NCBI GenBank assembly: GCA_019779905.1 | Contig: JABAKE010000019.1 | Span: forward strand, 1 to 64,000 | Source: Modestobacter lapidis | Lineage (GTDB): Bacteria > Actinomycetota > Actinomycetes > Mycobacteriales > Geodermatophilaceae | Direction of reading: 5' to 3' | Length of the DNA stretch: 64,000 nt | In this document: piece after piece, positions 37,586 to 46,828 of the stretch | Numbering within the stretch: the first letter of the stretch is position 1 | How the letters are laid out: each line of letters starts with the position of its first letter | The notes under the pieces: model-generated | Told to the model about the DNA's origin: nothing | What the model saw: the letters and a program-made list of their open reading frames with translations, nothing else | The model's database searches: none | Program-made: the position numbers and the translations under genes

Positions 37586-38013
37586 TGGCACAGGCACAGT
37601 CCCAGACCGGGACCACCGACAAGGCCGCACGGGTGCACAAGCCCGTCGGCACCGACATCAGCACCGCCCGCCGCGTGGGCCGGCTGCGTCGCCACAACCG
37701 GCTGCGCAAGCGTGTCTCGGGCACGCCGGAGCGCCCCCGCATGGTGGTCAAGCGCAGCTCGCGGCACATCCACGTGCAGGTCGTCGACGACACCGTCGGC
37801 CGCACGCTGGCCAGTGCCTCGACGCTGGACGCCAGCCTGAAGGGCGCCGCGGGCGACAAGTCCACGCTGTCCCGCCAGGTGGGTGCCCTCGTGGCCGAGC
37901 GCGCCAAGGCCGCCGGCATCACGGCGGTGGTCTTCGACCGCGGCGGCAACCGGTACCAGGGCCGCATCGCGGCACTGGCCGACGCCGCCCGCGAGGGCGG
38001 GCTGGACTTCTGA
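37585..38013 (+). CDS. rplR: Ribosomal protein uL18
   Basis: 142 aa, 5S rRNA-binding, with a ~30-residue N-terminal extension before [25 protein letters not shown] overlap with rplF. Its own stop overlaps a 17-codon ORF. Confidence 0.97.
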   Translation: MAQAQSQTGTTDKAARVHKPVGTDISTARRVGRLRRHNRLRKRVSGTPERPRMVVKRSSRHIHVQVVDDTVGRTLASASTLDASLKGAAGDKSTLSRQVGALVAERAKAAGITAVVFDRGGNRYQGRIAALADAAREGGLDF

Positions 38014-38066
38014 TGAGCACCTCGTACACGAACGGGATGCCGAGCATGAACGAGGGAGACGTCTGA
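38013..38066 (+). CDS. Micro-ORF (17 aa) bridging rplR and rpsE
   Basis: ATG 38013 overlaps the rplR stop (TGATG) and TGA 38064-38066 overlaps the rpsE ATG (TGATG). The peptide would be [17 protein letters not shown]. gagggag inside it is the rpsE ribosome binding site. Both junctions are of the re-initiation type common between real genes. Confidence 0.45.
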   Translation: MSTSYTNGMPSMNEGDV

Positions 38067-38695
38067 TGCCAGGACCACAGCGACGCGGCGGTGGCGCCGG
38101 CGGTGCCGGTGGCGCCGGCGGCGGCAACGACCGGCGTGACCGCCGTGACGGCGGGCGCGGGCCCGGCGGCCCGGTCGAGAAGAGCAACTTCATCGAGCGC
38201 GTGGTCGCCATCAACCGGGTGTCCAAGGTCGTCAAGGGCGGTCGTCGCTTCAGCTTCACCGCACTGGTGGTCGTGGGCGACGGCGACGGCAAGGTCGGCG
38301 TCGGCTACGGCAAGGCCAAGGAGGTGCCCGCGGCGATCGCCAAGGGTGTCGAGGAGGCGAAGAAGCACTTCTACAGCGTGCCGCGCATCGCGCTCACCAT
38401 CCCGCACCCGGTGCAGGGCGAGGCAGCGGCCGGGGTCGTGCTGCTCAAGCCGGCCAGCCCCGGTACCGGTGTCATCGCCGGTGGTCCGGTGCGCGCCGTG
38501 CTCGAGTGCGCCGGCATCCACGACGTGCTGTCCAAGAGCCTCGGGTCCTCCAACCCGATCAACATCGTCCACGCCACCATGCAGGCGCTGAAGGACCTCG
38601 TCCGCCCCGAGGAGATCGCGGCGCGCCGTGGTCTGCCCCTGGAGGACGTCGCTCCGGCTGCCATGCTGCGTGCGCGGGCCGGTCAGGGGGTCTGA
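38066..38695 (+). CDS. rpsE: Ribosomal protein uS5
   Basis: 209 aa. A Gly-rich basic N-terminal extension of about 30 residues precedes [35 protein letters not shown] and [13 protein letters not shown] are S5 motifs. ATG 38066. Confidence 0.98.
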   Translation: MPGPQRRGGGAGGAGGAGGGNDRRDRRDGGRGPGGPVEKSNFIERVVAINRVSKVVKGGRRFSFTALVVVGDGDGKVGVGYGKAKEVPAAIAKGVEEAKKHFYSVPRIALTIPHPVQGEAAAGVVLLKPASPGTGVIAGGPVRAVLECAGIHDVLSKSLGSSNPINIVHATMQALKDLVRPEEIAARRGLPLEDVAPAAMLRARAGQGV

Positions 38696-38696
38696 G

Positions 38697-38879
38697 ATGG
38701 CTCAGCTGAAGGTCACCCAGGTCAAGTCGGCCATCGGCACCAAGCCGAACCAGCGCCAGACGCTGCGTTCGCTGGGGCTCAAGCGGATCAACGACACGGT
38801 CGTCCAGGAAGACCGTCCGGAGATCCGCGGCATGGTCGCGACGGTGCCGCACCTGGTCACCGTCGAAGAGATCGTCTGA
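38697..38879 (+). CDS. rpmD: Ribosomal protein uL30
   Basis: 60 aa, [23 protein letters not shown] 38697, one base after the rpsE stop. Confidence 0.97.
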   Translation: MAQLKVTQVKSAIGTKPNQRQTLRSLGLKRINDTVVQEDRPEIRGMVATVPHLVTVEEIV

Positions 38880-38904
38880 GCCGCGGGCGAGAAGGAAGAC
38901 AGTC

Positions 38905-39348
38905 ATGACTCTCAAGGTCCACCACCTGCGTCCGGCTCCGGGCGCCCATACCAAGAAGACCCGCGTGGGTCGTGGTGAGGGCTCCAAGGGCAAGACCGCC
39001 GGTCGCGGCACCAAGGGCTCCGGCGCCCGCGTGCAGGTCTCTGCCCGCTTCGAGGGCGGCCAGACCCCGCTGTACATGCGGTTGCCGAAGCTCTCCGGCT
39101 TCAAGAACAACAACAAGGTGGTCTTCCAGGTCGTGAACCTGGACCGGATCGCCTCGCTGTTCCCGCAGGGCGGGACCATCGATCCCGACAGCCTGGCCGA
39201 GGTCGGCGCCGTGCGGCGCGGACAGCCGGTCAAGGTGCTCGGGACGGGGGAGCTGGGTGGCGTGCAGGTGCACGTCTCCGCCCATGCCTTCTCCGCTTCG
39301 GCCGCCGAGAAGATCGGCGCCGCCGGAGGCAGCACCACCCAGCTCTGA
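38905..39348 (+). CDS. rplO: Ribosomal protein uL15
   Basis: 147 aa; [20 protein letters not shown] and [14 protein letters not shown] Gly/Arg loop. ATG 38905 follows gaagga. Confidence 0.98.
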   Translation: MTLKVHHLRPAPGAHTKKTRVGRGEGSKGKTAGRGTKGSGARVQVSARFEGGQTPLYMRLPKLSGFKNNNKVVFQVVNLDRIASLFPQGGTIDPDSLAEVGAVRRGQPVKVLGTGELGGVQVHVSAHAFSASAAEKIGAAGGSTTQL

Positions 39349-39349
39349 A

Positions 39350-39414
39350 AGAGGACCACCCTTCCCCCCACGCCTCGCAAGCTCGGCGCGGGCCCCTGAA
39401 GGGTGGCCGTCCAG
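39350..39414 (+). repeat. Stop-abutting hairpin repeat, copy 6
   Basis: Two bases after the rplO TGA. The outer stem ccacccttc / gaagggtgg (39356-39364, 39398-39406) keeps pairing with a sequence unlike other copies. Confidence 0.85.
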
Positions 39415-39430
39415 GAAACACCTGGGGCGG

Positions 39431-39469
39431 GACGCGGCCCGGCGGCTGTAGAAGCCGCCGGGCCGCGTC
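39431..39469 (+). terminator. Strong terminator upstream of secY
   Basis: A perfect 17-bp stem (39431-39447 / 39453-39469) with a gtaga loop is followed by ttgct. With repeat copy 6 it forms a tandem block between rplO and secY, normally one operon. A TAATGT at 39475-39480 could be a -10 for secY. Confidence 0.85.
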
Positions 39470-39504
39470 TTGCTAATGTCAAACGACCGACTCGGGGAGG
39501 GCAC

Positions 39505-40815
39505 GTGCTGCAGGCGTTCGCCGCGGCGTTCCGGACGCCAGATCTCCGGCGCAAGCTGCTGTTCTCCCTGGCGATCATCGCCGTCTACCGGCTGGGTGCC
39601 AGCGTTCCGGGCCCGGGGGTGTCGGTCGAGGCGATCAACAGCTGCCTCGACCAGGCGCAGACCTCCGACCAGGCCGATGTCTACTCGCTGGTGAACCTGT
39701 TCTCCGGTGGTGCGCTGCTGCGCCTGTCGGTGTTCGCGCTGGGCATCATGCCCTACATCACGGCCAGCATCATCGTGCAGCTGCTGGTCGTGGTCATCCC
39801 GCGCTTCGAGCAGCTGAAGAAGGAAGGGCAGTCGGGGCAGCAGAAGCTGACCCAGTACACCCGCTACCTGACCATCGCGCTCTCCGTGCTGCAGTCCACC
39901 GGGATCATCGCGCTGGCCCGCAGCGGCCAGCTCTTCCCGAACTGCCCGCAGGACATCATCCCGTCGGACTCCGTGTGGACGACCGTGGTCCTGGTCGTGA
40001 CGCTCACCGCCGGCACCGCCGTCATCATGTGGCTGGGCGAACTGCTCACCGAGAAGGGGATCGGCAACGGCATGTCCGTGCTGATCTTCACCTCGATCGC
40101 TGCCCGCATCCCGGCCGAGGGTGGCTCGATCCTGCAGACCCGCGGCGGCCTGGTGTTCGCCGTCGTCTGCGCCTTCGCGTTGCTGATCATCGGGGCGGTC
40201 GTCTACGTCGAGCAGGCCCAGCGCCGCATCCCCGTGCAGTACGCCAAGCGCATGGTGGGCCGCCGGATGTACGGCGGGACGTCGACGTACCTGCCACTGA
40301 AGGTCAACCAGGCCGGCGTCATCCCGGTCATCTTCGCGTCGTCGCTGCTGTACCTGCCCCAGCTGATCATCCAGCTGCAGGGCAACGAGACCGGTGGGGT
40401 CCGGCAGTTCTTCGAGAACTACGTCATCGACCAGAGCAGCCCGGTCCACATCGCGATCTTCTTCGGGATGATCGTCTTCTTCACGTACTTCTACGTGTCG
40501 ATCACGTTCAACCCGGAGGAACGTGCCGACGACATGAAGCGCTACGGCGGCTTCATCCCCGGTATCCGTCCGGGCCGGCCGACCGCCGAGTACCTGCAGT
40601 ACGTACTCTCCCGGATCACCCTGCCCGGTTCGATGTACCTCGGCGTGGTGGCGGTGCTGCCGAACTTCTTCCTCGCCGTCACGCAGCCGGGTCAGAACCA
40701 GAACTTCCCGTTCGGCGGGGTCGCGGTGCTCATCATGGTCGGAGTGGGGTTGGAGACGGTGAAGCAGATCGAGACGCAACTGAATCAGCGCAACTACGAA
40801 GGGTTCCTGAAGTAG
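39505..40815 (+). CDS. secY: Preprotein translocase subunit SecY
   Basis: 436-aa channel protein with ten membrane segments. [19 protein letters not shown] start, plug region and [24 protein letters not shown] are characteristic. GTG 39505 follows ggggagg; the frame open to 39403 is noncoding terminator sequence. TAG overlaps the adk start by one base. Confidence 0.97.
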   Translation: MLQAFAAAFRTPDLRRKLLFSLAIIAVYRLGASVPGPGVSVEAINSCLDQAQTSDQADVYSLVNLFSGGALLRLSVFALGIMPYITASIIVQLLVVVIPRFEQLKKEGQSGQQKLTQYTRYLTIALSVLQSTGIIALARSGQLFPNCPQDIIPSDSVWTTVVLVVTLTAGTAVIMWLGELLTEKGIGNGMSVLIFTSIAARIPAEGGSILQTRGGLVFAVVCAFALLIIGAVVYVEQAQRRIPVQYAKRMVGRRMYGGTSTYLPLKVNQAGVIPVIFASSLLYLPQLIIQLQGNETGGVRQFFENYVIDQSSPVHIAIFFGMIVFFTYFYVSITFNPEERADDMKRYGGFIPGIRPGRPTAEYLQYVLSRITLPGSMYLGVVAVLPNFFLAVTQPGQNQNFPFGGVAVLIMVGVGLETVKQIETQLNQRNYEGFLK

Positions 40816-41432
40816 TGCGCGTCGTGCTGCTGGGCCCCCCCGGAGCGGGCAAGGGCACCCAGGCCCAGATCATCGCCACGGAGCTCGCCGTCCCGGCGAT
40901 CTCCACGGGCGACATCTTCCGCGCCAACGTGAGCGGGCAGACCGACCTCGGCCAGCAGGCCAAGTCCTACATGGATGCCGGGGACCTGGTGCCCGACGAG
41001 ATCACCGTCGCGATGGTGACCGGCCGGCTCGCCGAGCCCGACGCCGTCGACGGCTTCCTGCTCGACGGCTTCCCGCGGACCATCGCCCAGGCCGAGCAAC
41101 TGCGCGATTCGCTCAGCGAGCTGGGACACGCGCTGGACCGGTGCCTGGAGCTCGTCGTCGACGAGGACGAGCTGGTGCGGCGGCTGTCCGGCCGCCGGAT
41201 GCTCGTGGACGGCGAGTGGGTCCAGCGGGACGACGACAAGCCCGAGACGGTCCGGCACCGGCTCGAGGTCTACCGGGAACAGACGGCGCCGCTGTCGGGG
41301 TTCTACGAGCAGGCGGGTCTGCTGAGCCGCATCGACGCGATCGGCGAGGTCGACGAGGTGACGGCGCGGGCGATGCGCGCGCTCGGCAGGGACGGCGACG
41401 GCGGCTCGACCGGAGTTCCGGCGGCGGTCTGA
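40815..41432 (+). CDS. adk: Adenylate kinase
   Basis: 205-aa ATP + AMP to 2 ADP kinase. P-loop [12 protein letters not shown] at 7-18, STGDIFR for AMP and LDGFPRT. The lid is short ([14 protein letters not shown]) without zinc Cys, as in actinobacteria. GTG 40815 overlaps the secY stop. Confidence 0.97.
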   Translation: MRVVLLGPPGAGKGTQAQIIATELAVPAISTGDIFRANVSGQTDLGQQAKSYMDAGDLVPDEITVAMVTGRLAEPDAVDGFLLDGFPRTIAQAEQLRDSLSELGHALDRCLELVVDEDELVRRLSGRRMLVDGEWVQRDDDKPETVRHRLEVYREQTAPLSGFYEQAGLLSRIDAIGEVDEVTARAMRALGRDGDGGSTGVPAAV

Positions 41433-41514
41433 GTGGGCACCGACACCGGTGCACGCTGACCTCGGCGCCATCCTCCTGGCCCGCCTTCCCGTACTGGCGA
41501 AGTGGAGTGGACGG

Positions 41515-42318
41515 ATGATCCAGATCAAGACCCCGCACGAGCTCGAGCTGATGCGCGCCGCCGGCCTGGTGGTCGCCGGCGCCATCGCCGCGGTGCGTGC
41601 TGCCGTCCGCCCCGGGGTGTCGACAGGTGAGCTCGACGCCATCGCCGAGGACCACATCCGCACGGCCGGTGCCGTGCCGTCGTTCCTGGGCTACCACGGC
41701 TTCACCGGCAGCATCTGCGCCTCGGTCAACGACGAGGTCGTGCACGGCATCCCCGATCCGCAGCGGACGCTGGCCGAGGGCGACAACATCTCGATCGACT
41801 GCGGCGCGATCCTGGCCGGCTGGCACGGCGACTCGGCGGTCACCGTCACGGTGGGGGAGCCCTCCGCCGCCGACGCCGAGCTGATCGCGGTCACCGAACG
41901 GTCCATGTGGGCGGGCCTGGCGAAGGCGGTGGCGGGCGGCCGGCTGACCGACATCAGCCACGGGGTCGAGGAGTCGATCACCGCCCACAGTCACCGCTAC
42001 GGGATCGTCGACCACTACGGCGGCCACGGGATCGGCACCGAGATGCACCAGGACCCGCACGTGCTCAACTACGGTCGCGCCGGCCGGGGCCCCAAGCTGG
42101 TCCCGGGCCTGGCGCTGGCGATCGAGCCGATGGTCACCGTGGGCGACCCGGCGACCGTGGAGCTCGAGGACGGCTGGACCGTGGTGACCAAGGACGGGTC
42201 CCGCGCTGCGCACTTCGAGCACAGCGTGGCGATCACCTCGGAGGGGCCGTGGGTCCTCACCGCAGAGGACGGTGGGGTCGCCGGCCTCGCGCCGTTCGGG
42301 ATCACCCCCCGCTCCTGA
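41515..42318 (+). CDS. map: Methionine aminopeptidase, type I
   Basis: 267 aa from ATG 41515 (ggagtggacgg upstream). Metal ligands lie in SIDCGAILAGWHGDSAVTV, GHGIGTEMHQ and IEPM. Removes N-terminal Met. The frame is open to GTG 41449; the longer form would add 22 unconserved residues. Confidence 0.96.
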   Translation: MIQIKTPHELELMRAAGLVVAGAIAAVRAAVRPGVSTGELDAIAEDHIRTAGAVPSFLGYHGFTGSICASVNDEVVHGIPDPQRTLAEGDNISIDCGAILAGWHGDSAVTVTVGEPSAADAELIAVTERSMWAGLAKAVAGGRLTDISHGVEESITAHSHRYGIVDHYGGHGIGTEMHQDPHVLNYGRAGRGPKLVPGLALAIEPMVTVGDPATVELEDGWTVVTKDGSRAAHFEHSVAITSEGPWVLTAEDGGVAGLAPFGITPRS

Positions 42319-42434
42319 AAGAGGACCCTCCTGCCCCCCGCCACTCGCGAGCTTGCGGCGGGGCCCTGCAGCAGAAGGACCCCGTCGCCCCCCGGCGCTC
42401 GCTCCGCTCGCTCCGGGCCCCTGCGACGGGGCCG
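42319..42434 (+). repeat. Hairpin repeats, copies 7 and 8 in tandem
   Basis: The first copy (42319-42373) follows the map stop and seems truncated at its 3' arm. The second (42375-42434) has a perfect stem ccccgtcgc / gcgacgggg (42380-42388, 42423-42431) and a diverged core (gctcgctccgctcgctcc). They occupy a third of the 344-nt map-infA gap. Confidence 0.8.
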
Positions 42435-42463
42435 GGGCATGGCGCTGGTCACCTGAGGCCGGG

Positions 42464-42493
42464 TTGGTGACCGGGTGGCGGCTGGAGTACAGT
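42464..42493 (+). promoter_or_regulatory. Candidate infA promoter
   Basis: TTGGTG (42464-42469) and TACAGT (42488-42493), 18-bp spacer, follow the two repeat copies and precede infA by about 165 nt. Confidence 0.45.
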
Positions 42494-42562
42494 GGCCGTT
42501 GGCGTTCGCGCCGTCCGTCGTCGTGCTGTGGCCGTACGACTCCGGGCGCCTCTGCGAGATCG

Positions 42563-42599
42563 CCCGCACCACCGCATCCCGCACCACCGCATCCCGCAC
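42563..42599. repeat. 15-bp tandem repeat in the infA leader
   Basis: cccgcaccaccgcat occurs at 42563-42577 and 42578-42592, plus a 7-base partial copy. Confidence 0.9.
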
Positions 42600-42662
42600 G
42601 ACCGTTCCTGCCGATCCGGCATGGGCGCTGTCAGCTCGAACGAACGAAGGGGCCCGCAGGGC

Positions 42663-42884
42663 ATGGCGAAGAAGGACGGGGCCATCGAGGTCGAGGGTCG
42701 CGTCGTCGAACCGCTGCCCAACGCGATGTTCCGGGTCGAGTTGCAGAACGGGCACCGAGTGCTCGCCCACATCAGCGGGAAGATGCGGCAGCACTACATC
42801 CGCATCCTTCCCGAGGACCGCGTGGTCGTGGAGCTCTCGCCCTACGACCTGACCCGCGGACGCATCGTCTACCGCTACAAGTGA
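42663..42884 (+). CDS. infA: Translation initiation factor IF-1
   Basis: 73-aa OB-fold protein, [20 protein letters not shown], ending [12 protein letters not shown] 42663. The open frame upstream to 42492 is leader. The stop overlaps a micro-ORF start. Confidence 0.98.
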   Translation: MAKKDGAIEVEGRVVEPLPNAMFRVELQNGHRVLAHISGKMRQHYIRILPEDRVVVELSPYDLTRGRIVYRYK

Positions 42885-42958
42885 TCGCCGCTCCACCGCG
42901 CCACCGCGCGCGGGTGACGGCGCACATCGATCTGAGGAATGAGGGCCGGCACCGGTGA
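42881..42958 (+). CDS. Micro-ORF (25 aa) bridging infA and rpmJ
   Basis: GTG 42881 overlaps the infA stop (GTGA) and TGA 42956-42958 overlaps the rpmJ GTG (GTGA). The frame encodes an Arg/His-rich peptide ending DLRNEGRHR; ctgagg inside it is the likely rpmJ binding site. The 70-nt gap is exactly spanned. Confidence 0.42.
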   Translation: MIAAPPRHRARVTAHIDLRNEGRHR

Positions 42959-43068
42959 AGGTCCAGCCGTCGGTGAAGAAGATCTGCGACAAGTGCAAGG
43001 TGATCCGCCGGCACGGCCGGGTCATGGTCATCTGCGAGAACGCCCGGCACAAGCAGCGCCAGGGCTGA
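42955..43068 (+). CDS. rpmJ: Ribosomal protein bL36
   Basis: 37 aa, too short for most ORF thresholds: [20 protein letters not shown] start, then [17 protein letters not shown]. Three Cys and one His bind zinc. GTG 42955. Confidence 0.97.
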   Translation: MKVQPSVKKICDKCKVIRRHGRVMVICENARHKQRQG

Positions 43069-43083
43069 GGGAGTACCTGACAA

Positions 43084-43458
43084 ATGGCACGACTGGCTGG
43101 AGTGGACCTCCCCCGCGAGAAGCGGATGGAGATTGCCCTCACCTACATCTACGGAATCGGCCGGACCTCGGCGCAGGCCACCCTTGCCGCGACGGGCGTC
43201 AGCCCGGATCTGCGCGCCAAGGACCTGACCGACGAGGACCTGCTGAAGCTGCGCGACTACATCGACGAGCACTTCCGCGTCGAGGGTGACCTGCGCCGCG
43301 AGGTGGCTGGCGACATCCGCCGCAAGGTGGAGATCGGCTGCTACCAGGGGATCCGGCACCGCCGCGGTCTCCCGGTGCACGGGCAGCGGACGAAGACCAA
43401 TGCGCGCTCGAGCAAGGGCCCGCGCAAGACCATCGCGGGCAAGAAGAAGGCCCGCTGA
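43084..43458 (+). CDS. rpsM: Ribosomal protein uS13
   Basis: 124 aa, [23 protein letters not shown]-type [20 protein letters not shown] tail. ATG 43084, 15 nt after rpmJ. Confidence 0.98.
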   Translation: MARLAGVDLPREKRMEIALTYIYGIGRTSAQATLAATGVSPDLRAKDLTDEDLLKLRDYIDEHFRVEGDLRREVAGDIRRKVEIGCYQGIRHRRGLPVHGQRTKTNARSSKGPRKTIAGKKKAR

Positions 43459-43470
43459 TCTAGGCACGAC

Positions 43471-43514
43471 GGCGCGCCGCCCCGACGTCAGGACGTCCGG
43501 ACCGGCGGCGCGCC
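43471..43514 (+). terminator. Hairpin between rpsM and rpsK
   Basis: An 11-bp stem ggcgcgccgcc / ggcggcgcgcc (43471-43481, 43504-43514) encloses gacgtc-agg-acgtc. It lies in a 140-nt gap within the alpha operon. Confidence 0.6.
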
Positions 43515-43598
43515 CGCAGCCCTCGGGCTGCTGCTCCACCCCGCTGCCCTCGCGCAGTGCAAGACCAGGCCACGAACACAGACACAGACCGGAGAGAC

Positions 43599-44003
43599 AT
43601 GCCTCCCAGGGCTCGCGCGGGTGCTGCCAAGAAGGTGCGCCGCAAGGAGAAGAAGAACGTCGCCCACGGCGCGGCGCACATCAAGAGCACCTTCAACAAC
43701 ACGATCGTGTCGATCACCGATCCCACGGGCAACGTGATCAGCTGGGCCTCGGCCGGGCACGTCGGGTTCAAGGGCTCCCGCAAGTCCACGCCGTTCGCGG
43801 CGCAGATGGCTGCGGAGAACGCCGCCCGCAAGGCCCAGGAGCACGGCATGCGCAAGGTCGACGTCTTCGTCAAGGGCCCCGGGTCCGGTCGCGAGACGGC
43901 GATCCGCTCCCTGCAGGCCACTGGCCTGGAGGTCGGGCAGATCCAGGACGTGACGCCGCAGCCGCACAACGGCTGCCGCCCCAAGAAGCGCCGCCGGGTC
44001 TGA
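43599..44003 (+). CDS. rpsK: Ribosomal protein uS11
   Basis: 134 aa; [20 protein letters not shown] and [13 protein letters not shown] end. ATG 43599 follows cggagag; an in-frame GTG at 43557 would add 14 unconserved residues. Confidence 0.98.
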   Translation: MPPRARAGAAKKVRRKEKKNVAHGAAHIKSTFNNTIVSITDPTGNVISWASAGHVGFKGSRKSTPFAAQMAAENAARKAQEHGMRKVDVFVKGPGSGRETAIRSLQATGLEVGQIQDVTPQPHNGCRPKKRRRV

Positions 44004-44038
44004 CCGGGCACTGACGAGAAGACTGAGGAGTACCTGAC

Positions 44039-44665
44039 GTGGCCCGTTACACCGGAGCCGACTGCCGTCTGTGCAGGCGCGAGAAGATGAAGCTGTTCCT
44101 CAAGGGCAGCAAGTGCGAATCCCCGAAGTGCCCGATCGAGATCCGGCCCTACCCGCCGGGCGAGCACGGGCGCGGTCGCACCAAGGACAGCGAGTACCTG
44201 CTCCAGCTCCGTGAGAAGCAGAAGGCCCGCCGCATCTACGGCGTGCTGGAGAAGCAGTTCCGCGGTTACTACGAAGAGGCGAACAAGAAGTCGGGCAAGA
44301 CCGGTGAGGTCCTGCTGCAGATCCTCGAGTCCCGCCTGGACAACGTCGTCTACCGGGCCGGCCTGGCCGAGTCCCGCGACATGTCCCGCCAGCTGGTGCG
44401 CCACGGCCACATCAAGGTCAACGGCCGCAAGGTGGACATCCCCTCCTACCGGGTGAGCGCGAACGACATCGTCGAGGTCGCTGCCAAGTCGGTCGAGATG
44501 CTGCCGTTCCAGGTCGCCCAGGCCAAGGCCGGTCAGCGTCCGGTGCCGCCGTGGCTCGAGGTCATCAGCAGCCAGCTCAAGGTCCTGGTGCACGCCATCC
44601 CGGCGCGCCAGGTCATCGACACCCCCGTGCAGGAACAGCTGATCGTCGAGCTCTACTCGAAGTAG
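44039..44665 (+). CDS. rpsD: Ribosomal protein uS4
   Basis: 208 aa. Four Cys (CRLC, then KCESPKC) form the zinc site of the C+ type. The S4 domain has [20 protein letters not shown] and [20 protein letters not shown] 44039 after tgaggag. Confidence 0.98.
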   Translation: MARYTGADCRLCRREKMKLFLKGSKCESPKCPIEIRPYPPGEHGRGRTKDSEYLLQLREKQKARRIYGVLEKQFRGYYEEANKKSGKTGEVLLQILESRLDNVVYRAGLAESRDMSRQLVRHGHIKVNGRKVDIPSYRVSANDIVEVAAKSVEMLPFQVAQAKAGQRPVPPWLEVISSQLKVLVHAIPARQVIDTPVQEQLIVELYSK

Positions 44666-44725
44666 AAGGACCCCCTTGCCCCCCACGCCACGCTTCGCGC
44701 GGCGCGGGGCCCTGCAAGGGGGCCG
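44666..44725 (+). repeat. Stop-abutting hairpin repeat, copy 9
   Basis: Directly after the rpsD TAG. Perfect outer stem cccccttgc / gcaaggggg (44671-44679, 44714-44722); inner core cacgcttcgcgc. Confidence 0.85.
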
Positions 44726-44820
44726 TACGACGGCGGGGCGGGTGGACCGATGTCCGCCCCGCCGGCACCACCCTCACGGCGTCATATGGCGGTCGCCGGA
44801 GGACCTGGAGGAGAACCACC

Positions 44821-45888
44821 ATGCTCATCGCACAGCGTCCGACCCTCACCGAGGAGACGATCGACGCCCAGCGCTCGAGGTTCGTCATCGAGCCGCTCGA
44901 GCCCGGTTTCGGCTACACCCTCGGCAACTCGCTGCGTCGCACCCTGCTGTCCTCGATCCCCGGCGCTGCTGTCACCAGCATCCGCATCGAGGGCACCTTG
45001 CACGAGTTCACCACCGTGCCGGGTGTCAAGGAGGACGTCACTGAGCTCATCCTGAACCTCAAGGGCCTGGTCGTCAGCTCCGACTCCGACGAGCCGGTGA
45101 CGATGTACCTGCGCAAGCAGGGCCCGGGTGACGTCACCGCCGCCGACATCGCGCCCCCGGCCGGTGTCGAGGTGCACAACCCCGAGCTGCACCTCGCCAC
45201 GCTGAACGCCAAGGGCCGGCTGGAGATCGAGCTGGTCGTCGAGCGCGGGCGCGGTTACGTGCCGGCCACCCAGAACAAGCAGCCCGGCCAGGAGATCGGC
45301 CGCATCCCGGTCGACTCGATCTACTCCCCGGTGCTCAAGGTGACCTACGCCGTCGAGGCGACCCGGGTCGAGCAGCGCACCGACTTCGACCGCCTCGTGG
45401 TCGACGTCGAGACGAAGCCGTCGATGGAGCCGCGCGACGCGATCGCGAGCGCCGGCTCGACCCTGGTGGAGCTGTTCGGCCTGCTGCGCGAGCTGAACGT
45501 CGACGCCGAGGGCATCGAGGTCGGGCCCAGCCCGGCCGAGGCCGCCGACATCGCGAACTTCTCGATGCCGATCGAGGACATGGACCTCACCGTCCGGTCC
45601 TACAACTGCCTCAAGCGCGAGGGTGTGCACACCGTGGGTGAGCTCGTCACCCGCTCCGAGGCCGACCTGCTGGACATCCGGAACTTCGGTGCCAAGTCCA
45701 TCGACGAGGTCAAGCTGAAGCTGGCTGCCATGGGCCTCGCGCTCAAGGACAGCCCGCCCGGGTTCGTCCCGTCCTCCGTCGAGAGCTACGACGAGGGCTA
45801 CGAGACCGATGCCTACCAGGGCGTCGCCGAGTACGCCGAGGGCCAGGAGTTCACCGAGGGCGGCTACCAGGAGACCGAGCAGCTCTGA
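44821..45888 (+). CDS. rpoA: RNA polymerase alpha subunit
   Basis: 355 aa. The N-terminal assembly domain has [20 protein letters not shown]; the C-terminal DNA-binding domain has [15 protein letters not shown] and [14 protein letters not shown] Tyr/Glu-rich acidic tail of about 35 residues follows. ATG 44821 after ggaggag. Confidence 0.98.
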   Translation: MLIAQRPTLTEETIDAQRSRFVIEPLEPGFGYTLGNSLRRTLLSSIPGAAVTSIRIEGTLHEFTTVPGVKEDVTELILNLKGLVVSSDSDEPVTMYLRKQGPGDVTAADIAPPAGVEVHNPELHLATLNAKGRLEIELVVERGRGYVPATQNKQPGQEIGRIPVDSIYSPVLKVTYAVEATRVEQRTDFDRLVVDVETKPSMEPRDAIASAGSTLVELFGLLRELNVDAEGIEVGPSPAEAADIANFSMPIEDMDLTVRSYNCLKREGVHTVGELVTRSEADLLDIRNFGAKSIDEVKLKLAAMGLALKDSPPGFVPSSVESYDEGYETDAYQGVAEYAEGQEFTEGGYQETEQL

Positions 45889-45889
45889 G

Positions 45890-45996
45890 GAAGGGCCCCG
45901 CTGCCCCCACCGTGGAAGGACCCCGTCCTCCCCACCCCTCGCACGCTCGGGGTGGCACCCTGGACGGGGCCACGGCGGGGGCCCTGCAGCGGGGCC
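45890..45996 (+). repeat. Nested hairpin repeats, copies 10a and 10b
   Basis: An outer copy starts 2 nt after the rpoA stop with arms ccccgctgc and gcagcgggg. Its loop is interrupted by a complete second copy (about 45916-45971; stem ccccgtcc / ggacgggg, core cctcgcacgctcgg). One element thus sits inside another. Confidence 0.8.
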
Positions 45997-46112
45997 ATCC
46001 GGGGCCCGGCACACTGGCCCCGGACGCAGCACGGCCCGTCGTGCACGGGGCGACAGCACCACCACGGAACGCAGCCGGCGGCCCCCGCCCGGCCGCCTGA
46101 GGAAGGACCGAC

Positions 46113-46820
46113 ATGCCCACCCCCACCAAGGGCCCCCGTCTCGGCGGTTCCCCCGCGCACCAGCGGCTGATGCTGGCCAACCTGGCCACCTCGCTGTTCG
46201 AGCACGGGCGGATCACCACCACCGAGGCCAAGGCCAAGCGGCTCCGCCCGCTGGCCGAGAAGCTCGTCACCTTCGCCAAGCGCGGTGACCTGCACGCCCG
46301 GCGTCAGGTCATGACGACGATCCGCGATAAGGACGTCGTCCACACCCTGTTCGCCGACATCGGCCCGCGCTACGAGAACCGTCCCGGTGGCTACACGCGC
46401 ATCGTCAAGGTCGGTCCCCGCAAGGGCGACAACGCCCCGATGGCGATCATCGAGCTCGTCGAGGCCCTGACCGTCGGCCAGCAGGCCGTCGGTGAGGCCG
46501 AGCGCGCCCGGGGCACCCGATTCGCCACCGGTGCCGGTGCCGCCTCCGCGGCCGGTGAGGTCCCGGCGGACGCCACCGCTGTCGCCGACGAGGCCGACGA
46601 GGTCGTCACCGACGTCTACAACCCCGATGGCGAGGTGCAGGACGACTCCGCGGTCGACCGGCAGCCCACCGCCGAGGGCACCGCTGTGGTCGACGACGCG
46701 GCCCTGACCCCGGACGTGGCCGACGCGGCCGCCGCCGAGGTCAACGCCGCCGAGACGCAGGACGCCGCGACCGAGAGCCGCAAGGCTCCCGGCGGCGAGT
46801 CGGCGCCCGACCCGAAGTAA
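46113..46820 (+). CDS. rplQ: Ribosomal protein bL17
   Basis: 235 aa. The core (1-125) has [20 protein letters not shown] and [11 protein letters not shown]. About 110 extra residues form an acidic Ala/Glu/Asp-rich tail, longer than in most bacteria. ATG 46113 follows gaggaa. Confidence 0.96.
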   Translation: MPTPTKGPRLGGSPAHQRLMLANLATSLFEHGRITTTEAKAKRLRPLAEKLVTFAKRGDLHARRQVMTTIRDKDVVHTLFADIGPRYENRPGGYTRIVKVGPRKGDNAPMAIIELVEALTVGQQAVGEAERARGTRFATGAGAASAAGEVPADATAVADEADEVVTDVYNPDGEVQDDSAVDRQPTAEGTAVVDDAALTPDVADAAAAEVNAAETQDAATESRKAPGGESAPDPK

Positions 46821-46828
46821 GTGCTCCG

